Part shown: positions 25,301 through 39,200 of the stretch, in pieces
Position numbering within the stretch: position 1 is the first letter of the stretch
Layout of the letters: every line of letters starts with the position of its first letter
Source: Microvelia longipes
Lineage: Eukaryota; Arthropoda; Insecta; Hemiptera; Veliidae
Reading direction: 5' to 3'
Length of the DNA stretch: 64,000 nt
Assembly: GCA_018340805.1 (NCBI GenBank)
Contig: JACMZG010001908.1
Coordinates: 12,930,644 to 12,994,643 of the forward strand
The notes under the pieces: model-generated
The model's database searches: none
What the model was told of the DNA's origin: nothing
Seen by the model: only the letters and a program-made list of their open reading frames with translations
Program-made: the position numbers and the translations under genes

Positions 25301-26452
25301 TCCTGGTCCAATGCAAGTGCAGCAAGTGCAGACAGCATCGGGTCCAGCTTTGATAGCTGTACCCACAGCTGTGCAGGCTCCTGCCATGTCTACACTAGCT
25401 CCTATACACACTACTAATAATAATCAGATATCACCTGTGCAGAAGAAACTCAAGAAGAAAAAGAAACGGGAAGAAGAACCGCCCAGACTTGATCTCGCTA
25501 ACCTAATCAAAATATCTGGTTTGTTGTTATTATGAGTAACAATTTAGTAAATATTTTCCAGTATTTTTTTGGTTAGTTATTATATAACATATGTGTTTTG
25601 ATTGACACTGGAATATCTTAGTTGATATTCTTTTACCTTTGCCAAATAAACTTATCATCAAAATAATACTCAAATAGACTCAAAAGAAATCTCTGTGTTC
25701 TATAATCAGTTTATTTTTAATTTGATTGCAGGGATTGAAGATGATGAAGTTGTTCATAATGGAGATATAAATCACCAAGTCAGTCATATACAGCATGGTC
25801 AGGCTAAAGTCATATGTAGCAAACAGAGTCAGGTTGTGGGACAGAGTAATGTAGTCACGCAACCAACACAGTGTGTTACACAGCCCATTGTATCTCAGAG
25901 TGTAGTTATGCAGTCTCATGGCAGTATATCGCAGCCCGTAGTCTCACAAAGTATAGTGATGCAGTCTCACGGAAGTGTCTCACAGCCTGTTGTATCACAG
26001 AGCGTAGTCATGCAATCTCATGGAAGTATATCGCAGCCTATAGTCATGCAGCCACATAGTGTCTCGCATAGCACTGCACAAGTCATTCAGTCACCAAGTA
26101 AACCAGTGACTCATCATATTATTACTTCACCTCAAACTACTCCATCCACCCCTTCACCTCAGGTAATAACCAATCTGCAGTAATAATTAACTAAACAACA
26201 AAAAGAACTTCAGGTCAGGTTTGCCAAAATAGAATAATCAATACAAAATATCCTCTTTCAAATAAATAGGAATTTTATGAAATTGTCAGGTTAGCCAAAA
26301 CAGAATCAACTGCCAAAAGAAATTGTCCACATTTTTTGTCATTTCAATGCTTCCTGTTTTTAATGCTTCTTATTGTTGAAGGGAAGGAAGAATGTGTACT
26401 TACTTGGTTTCAATTTGATTTGAAATTAAATGAAATAACATTAATATATATA

Positions 26453-26527
<75 letters not shown>

Positions 26528-27065
26528 CATTTTATGCTAGGGACTTGTGTCGTCTAATTACTCTATCACAGTATTACTTTATCATTGTGTTTTATTCTAA
26601 TTAAGTGTCTCAACTAAGTATTGGTTATATCACTGTAGGAATAATATACTACTATCTAATTAGTATGTATTTACTATTTACCTATGTGCTATCTATTTAA
26701 TTATAATATTTGTGTAATAATTTAAAGATATGTTATTTTTAAAAATATTTTAAAGAAATTTATCTGGCGTTTACTTTCATATTTTATGTTCTTGAGAGTA
26801 ATGAGTAAAATTTTTGGAGAAATGACTATTTATTAGTTAAGAGTAAATAAACAACCAATACATTCTTTTTAAGGTTTATATACCATACCTTTAAAGCTTT
26901 CTAATTGTTTAAACTTAAATGATTGCTATTATTTAATTATTTATTGCTGTCAATAAGTCTATTCCTTACCTTTACTGCTATCATTAGGTATATATTCCTC
27001 TTCTTTATTGTATTTTAATTCTTCATCTTTATTGCAATCAATAAGGTGGGACTCACTGATCAAGA

Positions 27066-27135
<70 letters not shown>

Positions 27136-27180
27136 GTAACAAAACATATATATATATATGTATTTTTTGTATGCCACTTT

Positions 27181-27257
<77 letters not shown>

Positions 27258-27260
27258 ATA

Positions 27261-27292
<32 letters not shown>

Positions 27293-30200
27293 AGTACGAG
27301 ATTTTTTGTCCTAGACGTTTCTATGGGACATGATATCTTTCGAACGCTTTCTTGGATCGAAATGAAACTTGGTACAAAAATCAACCTTGCCAATGTCCCG
27401 AACCCTATTGTTTATGAAAAATGTGTGACGTCATTAACCCACAATAATGACCCCGTCAACATTTCAAAATTTCACAAATCTTCGTATAGTGTTTAGATGG
27501 GGCTGCAATTTTTTACACATATACTATGTATGGTTCACAAAAATACAAAGTTACATTTTTATTATCAGTATTAGTTCTGCTTTTATTCATTGACATATAT
27601 ATGTCACACAAAACATTATGTCATTAATTGACGTGATGCAAAAAAAAAAAATTTTTGTTTGAAAAAGTTGAAGTTTTTTTTTACTAATAAATTTGAAAAT
27701 TAGCTTATATCGTGGGTGTATGCCACTTATATAAACCTGTAATATGACAAACTGAGAGAGATGCTATGCTCCCTCTAGTATATATCTCTGTGCTGTATAT
27801 AATTTCCACATTTTAAACATATTGTGAAAAAATCAAGCTGCGGTACTGATTTTAAAATGTCTGTTGTGATTTGTATGTTTATTAGGTTTTTTTAAAAATA
27901 TTTTTTATTATTATTAATATATATTTTTTTTTAATATTTAAAATTTGTTTTAATATATTTTTTTAAGTTTATTATGTTATTTTTTACAATGTATGTTTAA
28001 ATCCTTGTGTTTTTATTTTTATAATGTTTTGCTAAAATCGCTTCCTTCTATCACTTTATTCTATTTATATTTTATTCCATTGCTTCTATTCTTACTTATT
28101 GTGTAAACCCTGTTACATACTTGCTGAAGTGTAGATAAATAAAATGAAACTAATTGGAGAGATAAACCAGCTGTCCTTGTAACTTATTGGCCAAGTCCTG
28201 GTAGAACTTTACATGATAATTTAATATCACTTAGATAACAGCATTACTTCATTAAGGCAAACTTATATTTAGAAACTAACTGACAAATTAGTGCTGCTGT
28301 CTGTTATTTGTAAATTATCAATGTCCAGTTATATTTTTATTTTGAAGTAATTGTTTTCTTTTGATTATTCTCACTGTTGTATTTAATTGTTTAATTAATT
28401 TTAATTTAATTTGTTAAATGGTTCATAGAAATAAATTCAAATAGCACTTGATGTAGTACATTGAGTAATGCAAAGTATAAAAAGATGAAAATATTAGTCG
28501 GAAAAAGAAGGAGTATCTGTCTGATAGACGGGTATATTTTGCAATTTTGTTCATAAGAGTGTCTAAGAATAATTTTGGAAGTTATCGGGCTTAAAAAAAA
28601 AAAAAAAAATAAAATCTTTATTCAGCTTGAGACCCTTTTTGGGGTATACATTCGTCAAAACAAAATACATAACTACAATGAAATGTAACAATGTTAACTT
28701 AGTTAACATTAATCATTACATAATAATAAATGTAATTTATTGTTAATGTTAAATGTTATTTATTGGATTGTTACTGATTCTAGTTTTACAATTAAATTTA
28801 CGTTTTTAGTTCATTCTAATGAATTCCCTAAGAAATAATGAGCTAATGAGGAGTCATGAAGGAAGGGGGGGGGGTGTATAAAAATAATAAACATAAAAGT
28901 ACATTTCAAAAATCTCAACAGTAGTTGTTGAATCAAGCTAAAATGTAATTTAAATACAGTATTACATTAGGGAAACACATCAGCATTTTACTGTTCGACT
29001 AATATAATTTTATGTAAACTCAGTATTAGTTCCGATTTTATTGTTTGACAAACATAATTTTATGTAAACTCAGCATTAGTTCCGAATTTATTGTTTCACA
29101 AACATAATTTGATGTAAACTCAGTATTAGTTCCGAATTTATTGTTTCACAAACATAATATTATATAAACTCAGTATTAGTTCCGAATTTATTGTTTCACA
29201 AACATAATATTATATAAACTCAGTATTAGTTCATAAACATAATTTTATGTGAACTCAGCATTAGTTCAGATTTTATTGTTTCACAAACATAATATTATAT
29301 AAACTCAGTATTAGTTCCGAATTTATTGTTTGACAAACATAATTTTATGTAAACACATCTGGTCTTTGAATAATACTCATGGAAATACTCTGATATCATA
29401 ATGTAATGCTACTGTTCTTTTTTAACACAGTTAAAACAGTTTACATATTACTTTAGGGTGCTTTAAAAATAAGCTAACAAATAAAATAAGCTAACAAATA
29501 AAATAAGCTAACAAATAAAATAAGCTAACAAATAAAGTAAGCTAACAAATAAAATAAGCTAACAAATAAAATCTTAAAACTATTTTGTTTAACCTTGTTT
29601 AATCATAACAATTTTTCTAATCTTGAATTCAGCATTGCATATTATTTGTATTCTCTAATTATTATTTATTTGCATTTAATATGGATTTAATTATTCATGA
29701 CACCCTCATTTCTGTTGGTAATCCAATCAGCTTATTCCAACAAATATGTTGGATTGGTAAAATTACAATTAAGGTATTTAATGATTAAATTAGCAGTCCT
29801 CAAGTCGTGATATATGGTTTAATACAATATAAAATCAAATGTTTTATCTTTCAATCGTAGGCATCAGTATGCATTCCTTGGCATCATCAGTAAATACAAA
29901 ATTTATTTTGAGATTTGATCACTAAAAAAGCTAAGTATGTATAAACTATATGTATAAATTTTTATTCTGACTTCTCACCAAATGTTTTGTACTTAAAGAA
30001 TAATGCCTCTTGTAGCAAAGTGAAACATTTGATTTTGTAATTGATGAAACCAGGGGTTCTCAAAGTGTGGTACACTAAAGACTTTTAGGCAGGAAAAATT
30101 TAATGCCTGCTATCTAATATCTAAAAAGTTGTGTAAAACAAAATTCTAAAAAAGATATTACTTTTCCTAACAACTGTGGACTTGCGTTGCTTATACTCCG

Positions 30201-33200
30201 ATTTTCATGATAACCTAAAACATTGGGTGGTTTTAATTTTTTTTGATGTTTTACATTCCTGAAGATTCCTTATTCGGTTGAGCAGAATTTCAGATTTATG
30301 ATCGTCATTGACGCCTTATTATTTTTATAAACCGAGAGCTTAGACTAATCCTATTGGATCATGGTCGCGGTATCTTACAACTACTGTAAAATTTTCTTTT
30401 CCAATAAAATGTAACATTTAATTGATTTTTATGATAAACACACTTTATTTCTTAAAATGTTATAATTACCATATATTTAATGTTATTTTAATATATTTAA
30501 TGGAACACAGTACACATCAAGAGAAGCTCATAGCAAATTTAAGTTGTAACTATATTTAATTTATTAGGTTAAAAAATATAATTATGAATTATTGACAAAA
30601 TATTCTTGTAGTTAATAGCTACAAAAATAAGACTATGTGACCTCATATTTTTCCAATTTCTTAGTTGGTACTAAGAAATTATGTTCTTTTTGTTGCAGTT
30701 GTCAGGTGCTGGACTGAGGCTGTCTGTTGGAGAGGACGGCACAATGGTTGTTCATCAGGCTGAGCAGGTAATATTTGATGTCATAACAAAGTCCTTTTGA
30801 TTTTGCAGTTATTAAACTCAGTACCATCATCTTACTCTGTTTCAGTACTGTTATAATAGACTGATGATGATCAAGTAGCTTAGTGTTTTTATGTACATTG
30901 CCTATGGGGGTTCTGATATGTAAACTGTTATAGTACTGTTATAATAGACTGATGATGATCAAGTAGCTTAGAGTTTTTATGTTCATTGCCTATGGGGGTA
31001 CTGATATGTAAACTGTTATAGTACTGTTATAATAGACTGATGTTGATCAAATAGCGTAGTGTTTTTATGTACACTGCCTATGGGGGTACTGATATGTAGA
31101 CTGTTATAGTGCTGTTATAATAAACCTTATTGGTTCCTCAACTCTATTTTCCTGCGCTGTCAACTGATTTTAGCAGTGTGTCCTACTTTAATTGTATGAA
31201 AATGCTTTCTTTTTTGGGCTGTTGTGCTATTTTGTTTTTATGTGTGTTTAGGAAGTGCAAGGAGTGAGTGCTAGTGTGGCTGCTACAGCTCAAACTCAGT
31301 TAGCTCAACTTATTGCTGATCATGGTGGACACATATTGCAGGTACTCTTTTATTTATGAGTTGTTACCTGATCCAGATATCGTTTATGTCCGTGTTATAA
31401 GAGATGATCTCTAAAACTGCTTAAATTCTATAGTACAGTCAATGAAGCATAATACCTCCGATTTGCTTGCCTATCGATGGAATGACTTGAAAATTTGGAA
31501 TTAGTCTTATCTCAACCTTAACTTGAAAGGTGACATTGACCCACAGGGTGCTTTTTTCCAGGGGGGTGTTGCCACCCCATCTCGAGGGTGGAAATTTCTT
31601 CGATCAAAATAACACCAGAAATCGATTAATTGACTTATTTAAAGAAAAAAATGTAGTATGAAGTTTTTTCATAAAAACATACTTTCCGTGTTATTAGCGA
31701 TTGAAAACTCCGAATTTTCCCGCGTTTTTAACAATTTTTCGGCAATATCTTAAGAATTAAGCATTTTAGCGATAATTTTTATAAGGAACAAAATTGTAGT
31801 AGATAAAAAACAAACAATTCCCTTGTTGCAAAAGTACTTTCAAGTGCAATAGTAAGCGAGATATTGGAGGTCAAATCCGGTTTTTTGTGTCCGTACTCAT
31901 ATCGGAGTATTCAAAGCCATTTAGCAGGCAACAGATGTATTTTACGAATATGTTTATACAGAGGTTTTTTATAGTGCCTGAAAAGACCTTTAAAATGAGC
32001 ACTGTTAAAAGTCTATTGAAGGCAAATTCGGTGATTTGTCATATAAAAACCAGGGACATTAAAATTTTTAAACAAAAAATGTATGAGTTTAGTAAGCACC
32101 ATTTCCACCAAATTAAAAATTAATCGCATCCTGTCAGAAGATTACTTTAATGTGATGATATCAATGGGATCATAGTGGTTTAGCCGGTTTGGAATGCATA
32201 ATTTTCTAAAAAATTACGATTTAAAGAACATTTTTTTTTTCAAATTTTTCAAAAAAATGCCTTTTTCTTGATATTTTAAAGAAACAATAAAAGATATGCA
32301 AAAAAATGAAGAGATAAAAAATATAGGTATTTTTTAATAAAAATTTTGGTTTTTTATTTTTTTCTGTCAGTTAAAAATTGACGGAGATATGACTGTTCAA
32401 AGAGCACGCGGTAGTACAATGACAACCTATTTTTAGCCCTTTGACCTTCGCCATTTGAAAACGATGGGTTTTACACCATATGTTAATATAAACAATTTTG
32501 TAGCTCTTTTAATTACCTTCAAAAATAGTTTTTTGTAGATTGCGCTAGCTTAAAAATTGTAGGAGTTTATGGTCAAAAAACCATAATTTGGTAAAATTTA
32601 ATTTTTGGAGCACAAAAATTTCAGAGCAGAGTGAAATAAACGTAATTGTATATGTATACGTATATACGTAAACTGTGAGATAACCTCCAATTGACCAAGA
32701 AGATCACGACAGCGACTCCGATGCTGAATAATGACCTTATGATTTTTGTAAGTTGTATCCATTGATTTCTTGTACTAAAGTTATTTTTATGTTGCATTTA
32801 ATAAATAATATATAATAAATTTTTATTATTTTCATTAAAAACCGATTCATTTAAATAATCGCATAAAATTAATTTTTAAAAAAATACATTTTCCAAATTA
32901 GGGATGGTTTTTGGGGTTGAAAACTTTAAACAATTTAAATTCATGTACTAGAATATAAAATTACGTGCTATATAATTAAATTGTATGACAATATTTTATG
33001 TAAATGTAAATGGTATGAAAGAAATTTTTAACATTATTTTAACTTAGGGGTTGTTTTAAGGGTTGAAAAGTTTAAACATTATGATACTTATCTTGAAAAT
33101 GTGAAACGATATTAAAATCTTTTTAGTCATACATAAGTAATTTTTTTTTTAATATAGAGGTTGTTTTTTTAAAATTGTACAGTTTTTTAAAGGTTGAAAG

Positions 33201-36200
33201 GGAGTAAAACATATTATAATGATGTTGGAGAACGTGAAACAATATTCACTCTGCATTTAAATAATTTTCAGTTATAAAAAAAGTAATTTTTATTATTATT
33301 TTTAATGTATTATTATTTTTAAAAGTCGTTTGTTGGGGTTGTAAAATCATTTAAGGGTTGAAAAATGGTTCAGTATATAGTAATCAAGTTAAGTAATAAT
33401 AATAATTGTCACACATTTTGTTTTAACAAGTTAAAATGCCTAAATCTGAATTTTTTGATAAAGGGGTGGTTTTCACCCCTTAAAAATAAAAAGCACCCTA
33501 CGGGCCAGTGTCACCTTTGAAGGTAAGGGTGAGATAAGCCTAATTCCAAATTTTCAGGTAAATCGGTTGATAGGCAAGCAAATCGGAGGTAAGGCTCAAT
33601 TTTCATCTTCAATGACTGTACTACTAGTGACTTTCCTGGGATGGGTGACATAATGGGACTCAGAGTTTTCAGAAATTCGTTTCAGATGTCCCTTATCATC
33701 TGAAACTTTTATCATCATATCCTTCAGATTTGAATATGTGTAGAGGATATATGCCCTGAGTGAGAGAAGTGGGGGTTGAAACCCTAAACCTTAAGTTTTT
33801 ATTTTTTAACACTCAGTCTGGAGATATGTTAACTATTGAATCAGTAATGTTTTTAAAAAAAATTATTTACACATTTTTTTTGTTTATACAATTTGTTATT
33901 GGCAATATTGTATGGAGGTTTCCTACGTGTGATTTGAAGACGAGATGAGCATAGTTTTGTATAGGGATGTCTTTCCTTGGGTGCATTCAAGCTGATAGAA
34001 TTTATAAGGTGATTCAATTGGAGGGTTTTTATGAATGAAATCAAATATTTTTTGAGATGTATGGTTATAGTTTGGAATTGACGTCATTGCTGGAATAAAT
34101 AGTTAATTTTCTAAGTTGACCGTCTATACTGATTCCTGCAATGACGTCATACGTTATTCATAAAAGTCAGATTTATGAATCCGAATGTGTTTGGTTTGTT
34201 TTGCTTCAAATTGAATCACCTTACACATTTTTAACATCTTGGGGTGCATTTTCCTTGAAAATTCAGGAAAATTGGTTATGGGATTGCTGATAAAGAATTG
34301 TTCTGATAGTTGGGCTATAAGAATGATATACCCCATAAATCAAATTTCAGAAACGATTGAATGTACCTAAAAATGTAAATTGTACTTTTACATTTGTTGT
34401 TAAACTTAATGATTGTGGTTTAAAAAAACGATTCTTGTTTTTATTTTTAAACTTTCTCTGATAAAGAAATTTTCAAATGTTGACAACTAATAAGGGCATA
34501 TTTACTAAGTAATTTCTGTAGCACTATTGACAAATCACAGTATTAATTATTTTAGTATAAATATATAATAAATTGCTTGGTTTTTGACAGGCTGGTAGTG
34601 TGTATGGTAGGAGTCAGAGAACTGGAAGTGTTGTGGTTGGTCCTGGACAGAATGGAGTCAGAGTTGTCGAAGCTCCTCAGTCTCAGGACAGACTAATACT
34701 ATCCCCCACACCTCTATCCATAGACCCATCTCACCTTATATTTACTGGTATTTATTTAATTTAAAATTCCATTTTTTAAAAATCACAAAAGTGGTTCAAC
34801 AATGTCAAAATACAATTTGGCACTAATTAAATATGTATTATTGTGACTTTAGGTTAATAAGAACATTGTTAATATTAATAATTATATAATAAATTTTTAC
34901 CTAACAGGTAAATTTTACAGTAGGGGCTGTAAATGTTTTAAGACCCTCAGTCATTGAAGGAATGCAACCATAAACTGGCCTTAAAGTCTCTTTTAAAAAG
35001 TACTACATCGATTTGCTTCTAGCCTTCATCATTTTTTTAAATATAGACTGGTTTTATAGCTCGTTTTTGGATTTGTTACATTGTTCTTCTTTGTTTATTA
35101 GTAAATTGACTAATACTATAGTATAACACACGGTTAAAATCAATTGACACCAGTAAGAAAATAATGTGAGGGAGCCAATGAGGTTAGTCATAGGTGTTAA
35201 ACCACACCTAAAATTTTATAGCGGACCAACCTCATTGGTTCCTCAACACTTTTCCCATGCTGTCCACTGATTACAACCTTTTGCAATACTATAGATGGTA
35301 TATAACGTTAAGTTTAATGAGTACTAAACAAATAAATTACAATATTTTTTATTTTTTACCATGCTGTGGAATGTTTTTAATAAAAACATAAAAATATTTT
35401 ACCGTCTTAAATAATCAAGTTATTTTTATTTCTTTATTTTAAGTATTTTCTGCTACTTTACTACTAATAAAAGTTTTATATTTATAAACAAGTGTTCAAA
35501 CAATAAAAAAAATTATTAAAATTCTTTTTAGGATAAAAGAAGGTGTTAAGAGCACAATGTGAATTTGAAATGTGAATCTTCAATTTGTATTTTTTTATGT
35601 TCTAGGAGTTCCAACATCTAGTGGTATATCCATGGAACAACAAAATAGGATAATATTTAGTGGGAACAGTAGCAATACAAGACTGGTACAAACTAATAAA
35701 CAACAACCTGTTGCCACTAGTAGGGTCATAGTACAAAACACTGATAGACTGAGAGAAACTACCAGTAGACTAGTGGTTTCTGATGGAAGATTACATCTCG
35801 TTGATGCACAGTCTCCTACAGAACAAAGGATTAGGTATGTAAACAACCATCTGTTGCTGTGTACATTTTACAACAATTATGAAATGAATTGAAGCTTATG
35901 ATGGTGCTAGAATGTCTTCAAATTTATACATGAATTGATAGTATTACATTTATAGTTTGACTGCTTCAAGAAGGGTTCATAGGGTGATATTTGTACCTCC
36001 ATTTATTTTGTATCTTTTTCTCTAATGAATTTTATTCTAAATTCTTTGATGAATTTTTTAATATAAGGTCTTGGGACTTTCAGTCATGGCAACTAATTAA
36101 ATTTTGCTGTTTTTTTTTAAAGGAAATTTACTTATTTAAACCATAGAATATACAATGTTTGAGGGTGTGGTACTATAATAAAAATAAGAAAAAAACGCAG

Positions 36201-39200
36201 TTATAATCTTAACCATGTGTTTTTAAGCTCTAATATTGTACACAGAGTGGAACAAGGGGACGTTAGGACAAAGCCGAAACTTGACTAAGTTAAACGGAAG
36301 TAGAAAAGACATGGAAAACTGCTTTATTCATGAATTTAAAATTACATCATTTGCCGAATGACACTAGACTTAATAAATTAAGCTACCTACCAAGTAATTA
36401 AAATAAGCACGAACTAAAACCGGCCACAAGACTACTCTACAGTGTCACCACGGTGACAAAAAACTAGCAACTGCACACAAAATGTACATTAATGTTAGAA
36501 ACATTTTTGAAAGGAAAGATTTAACCTTAAGCTAAATTAATAGATGTCTTACCACCAGCATTAGTAAAAACACTGTCTACTCTTGTATCAGCTGACCCAA
36601 AGGATATATTCATAATTCCAGCCAGGTCCTTCACAAACCATCCAATATCTTACTTGCTATTAAGAATTATTACAAATTTATATGGATTAATTAATTTATT
36701 ACAAATTCATACGGACACATTACTTAAACATGATAAAAATTTGTTAAAGATATTTAACCACCAGCTAAGTTTAATAATAAGTAATTCAAGATAATAAGTT
36801 ACCACTGGCTCCTACACGATGTTAAAATTAAACAGCTCACCGATAAAAGATTTATTAAAATTTAACATGTAATGCATTTTATCCTGAAGAATTAATTATT
36901 TATTGAATCAATAGAATATCAAATAATATTATTATCAATCAAAAATTAATTAAAAACAAGCAAAATAAGAAATAAATTCAGTAGTAGAAAAGTTGTCAAC
37001 TCTGTTGGTCTCCTTGTGGTGCTAAACCTTAAAAAATCCAATTTAAACTAACTACGGGTAATGTACACCTACACTGTAAACTAAGGCCTTGATTCCTAAA
37101 AGAGAATTATGTTTGGCAGGACCAGTGAGACTGATCTATCTCGCAACTCTTGTCTTTTTAATGTTAGTCAAAAAGTATGGAGGTTTTAATAAAAAAAAAA
37201 AAAATAAAAAAATACAGTATTAAGCAAATACTGCAAATACTTCAATATTTTTTTAAATTATTTTATTTATAAATAGTTGAAAAAAAAATTTATTTATTTA
37301 TTGGCCTATTTACAGTATTATAATTTTGCTTAAAAATTCAAAATATTTATATTTTCGCTAAATTATATTTCTTCAAACTAATGAAAATAAATATAAACTT
37401 ATAATAATAAATAAATTTAATTAATGAATAAATGCATCAGGGTTTTTTTAAATATTTGGTAATGGGGTCCCTGACTTGGATTTTTAGAAATATATCGTGG
37501 TGGGTACCTTGAATTTTTTTTCATAGAATGAAGGCTTAGCAATGGAGGTTCATCTGGTTTAGTTTTTATACTAATGTAGTATTGGTTTGCAGGGTGGTGT
37601 CTAGTAATGGTACTGAAGGAAGGCTAGTCATGTCTCAAGCTGATGGTAAATTCCACTTAGTTACTCAATCAGAGTCTACACAGCCGACAACACCAGAACA
37701 GAGGGTTAGGGAGAGTAGGTTAGTCGTATCACCCGCCGACGGTCGGCTCCATATTGTTGATCCTAGCCAGCCTACTACACCTGATCGAGTGAGAGAAAGC
37801 CGACTTGTTGTATCACCTGCCGACGGCCGGCTTCATATAGTAGACCCTTCTCAACCATCGACTCCTGACCAGCGAGTGAGAGAAAGCCGACTTGTAGTTT
37901 CACCTGCCGATGGAAGACTTCATATAGTACAATCAGAGTCCCAAACACCTACATCGCAGCACCAAGGAGATAGTCGACTTGTTGTATCCCCCTCTGACGG
38001 CAAGATACATCTAGTACAGAATGATTCTAACCAGCAGAATGAACAGAGGATAAGGGTTGTGCAGACCTCTTCTGATGGAAGGTCATTATTATCTTAATTA
38101 ATATTCTGACGGCACATCTTTAATAGTTGCTACCCATCTGTTAGACAAAAAATTTATTGAATTTAGTCCATATTATTATTAAGCTAAAGTCTAACTAGGT
38201 CTAACAAAATAAATTGTTTGCCTTTGATACCTAATTTTACTTGCTTAATAATTAGTTGGTGACAAATTTAATATGCAACATTGGAGTAACCAACTAAATA
38301 AAAACACATGTCCTCTACAGGAGAGTAAAAAAAGGTTAAAAAAATGTATCTACTCATTTTAAGATTAAACTAATTAGTATACTAACTAACTTATTTATTA
38401 AGATTAAACTGAAAAAGTTTTATTAAAAGTAGATCAATTGTCTCTCTCCTGCTTAACTCGTAAACATGAGGTACTTAATCATCAAAAGGGAAAGTGTAGA
38501 TTATTTTACTTGTTTGCCCTAATACTATGTATTGCTGAAATAAGTACATAAAAGACATATTTTTGGACCTTTTGATTCTAGAAATAGATGTAAGACATTT
38601 AGTTTCTTGGTCCTTTTTTTCTGACCTTATTCTTTTGGTCCTTATTAATCAAACGCCTATCAGTTAATCTCTTTGTAATCAAAAGCCATTTATCTTGTAT
38701 TTGTATTATTTTAAGCAGATTTTTAAAGATGCTTAATTAATTCTACCTAAAACACTTAGTTTTGAAATGTGCTTTTTATTCATAGTTTTGATTTTTTTAA
38801 TTTGTAAAAGGAGGTGAGGAATATAAGCTTTGATTTAAAAGAAATACTTAGTACTTAAGAAGTTGACTTAGTTGAGTTTAGTTACTTGGAATAACTTACA
38901 AATACTTACTATTAAAAAAAATCACTGATACCAAAAACATTGGTATATCTACAATTATTTGTGATGTTTGTCTAAAATTTTGATGGAATGCATTTCAGGC
39001 TGTTAATGTCTCCGTCAGATGGAAGGCTTCATATAATCCAGAACGATGGACCCCCACCGGAACCCCCACCTAGTGATAGGATACAGTACGTAGGTAAAGA
39101 ATTTGCCAACCGACCCGACCTAACTGTCCTACCAGGGAAGCCTCCGACGCAGACACAAACCTCTCGCTCTAATTCCTCCTTCGACAATCCTGTGATAGAC

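Noticed and set aside
26959..27393. 144-codon frame and shorter frames rich in Tyr-Ile
   Set aside because: They read through (TA)n microsatellites, which are open in all frames; no other coding signal.
28991..29354. Possible CRISPR-like array
   Set aside because: Head-to-tail repeats without distinct spacers, inside an intron.
30844..31125. Possible CRISPR-like array (regular 88-bp period)
   Set aside because: Whole units are repeated without unique spacers and the genome is eukaryotic; it is a minisatellite.
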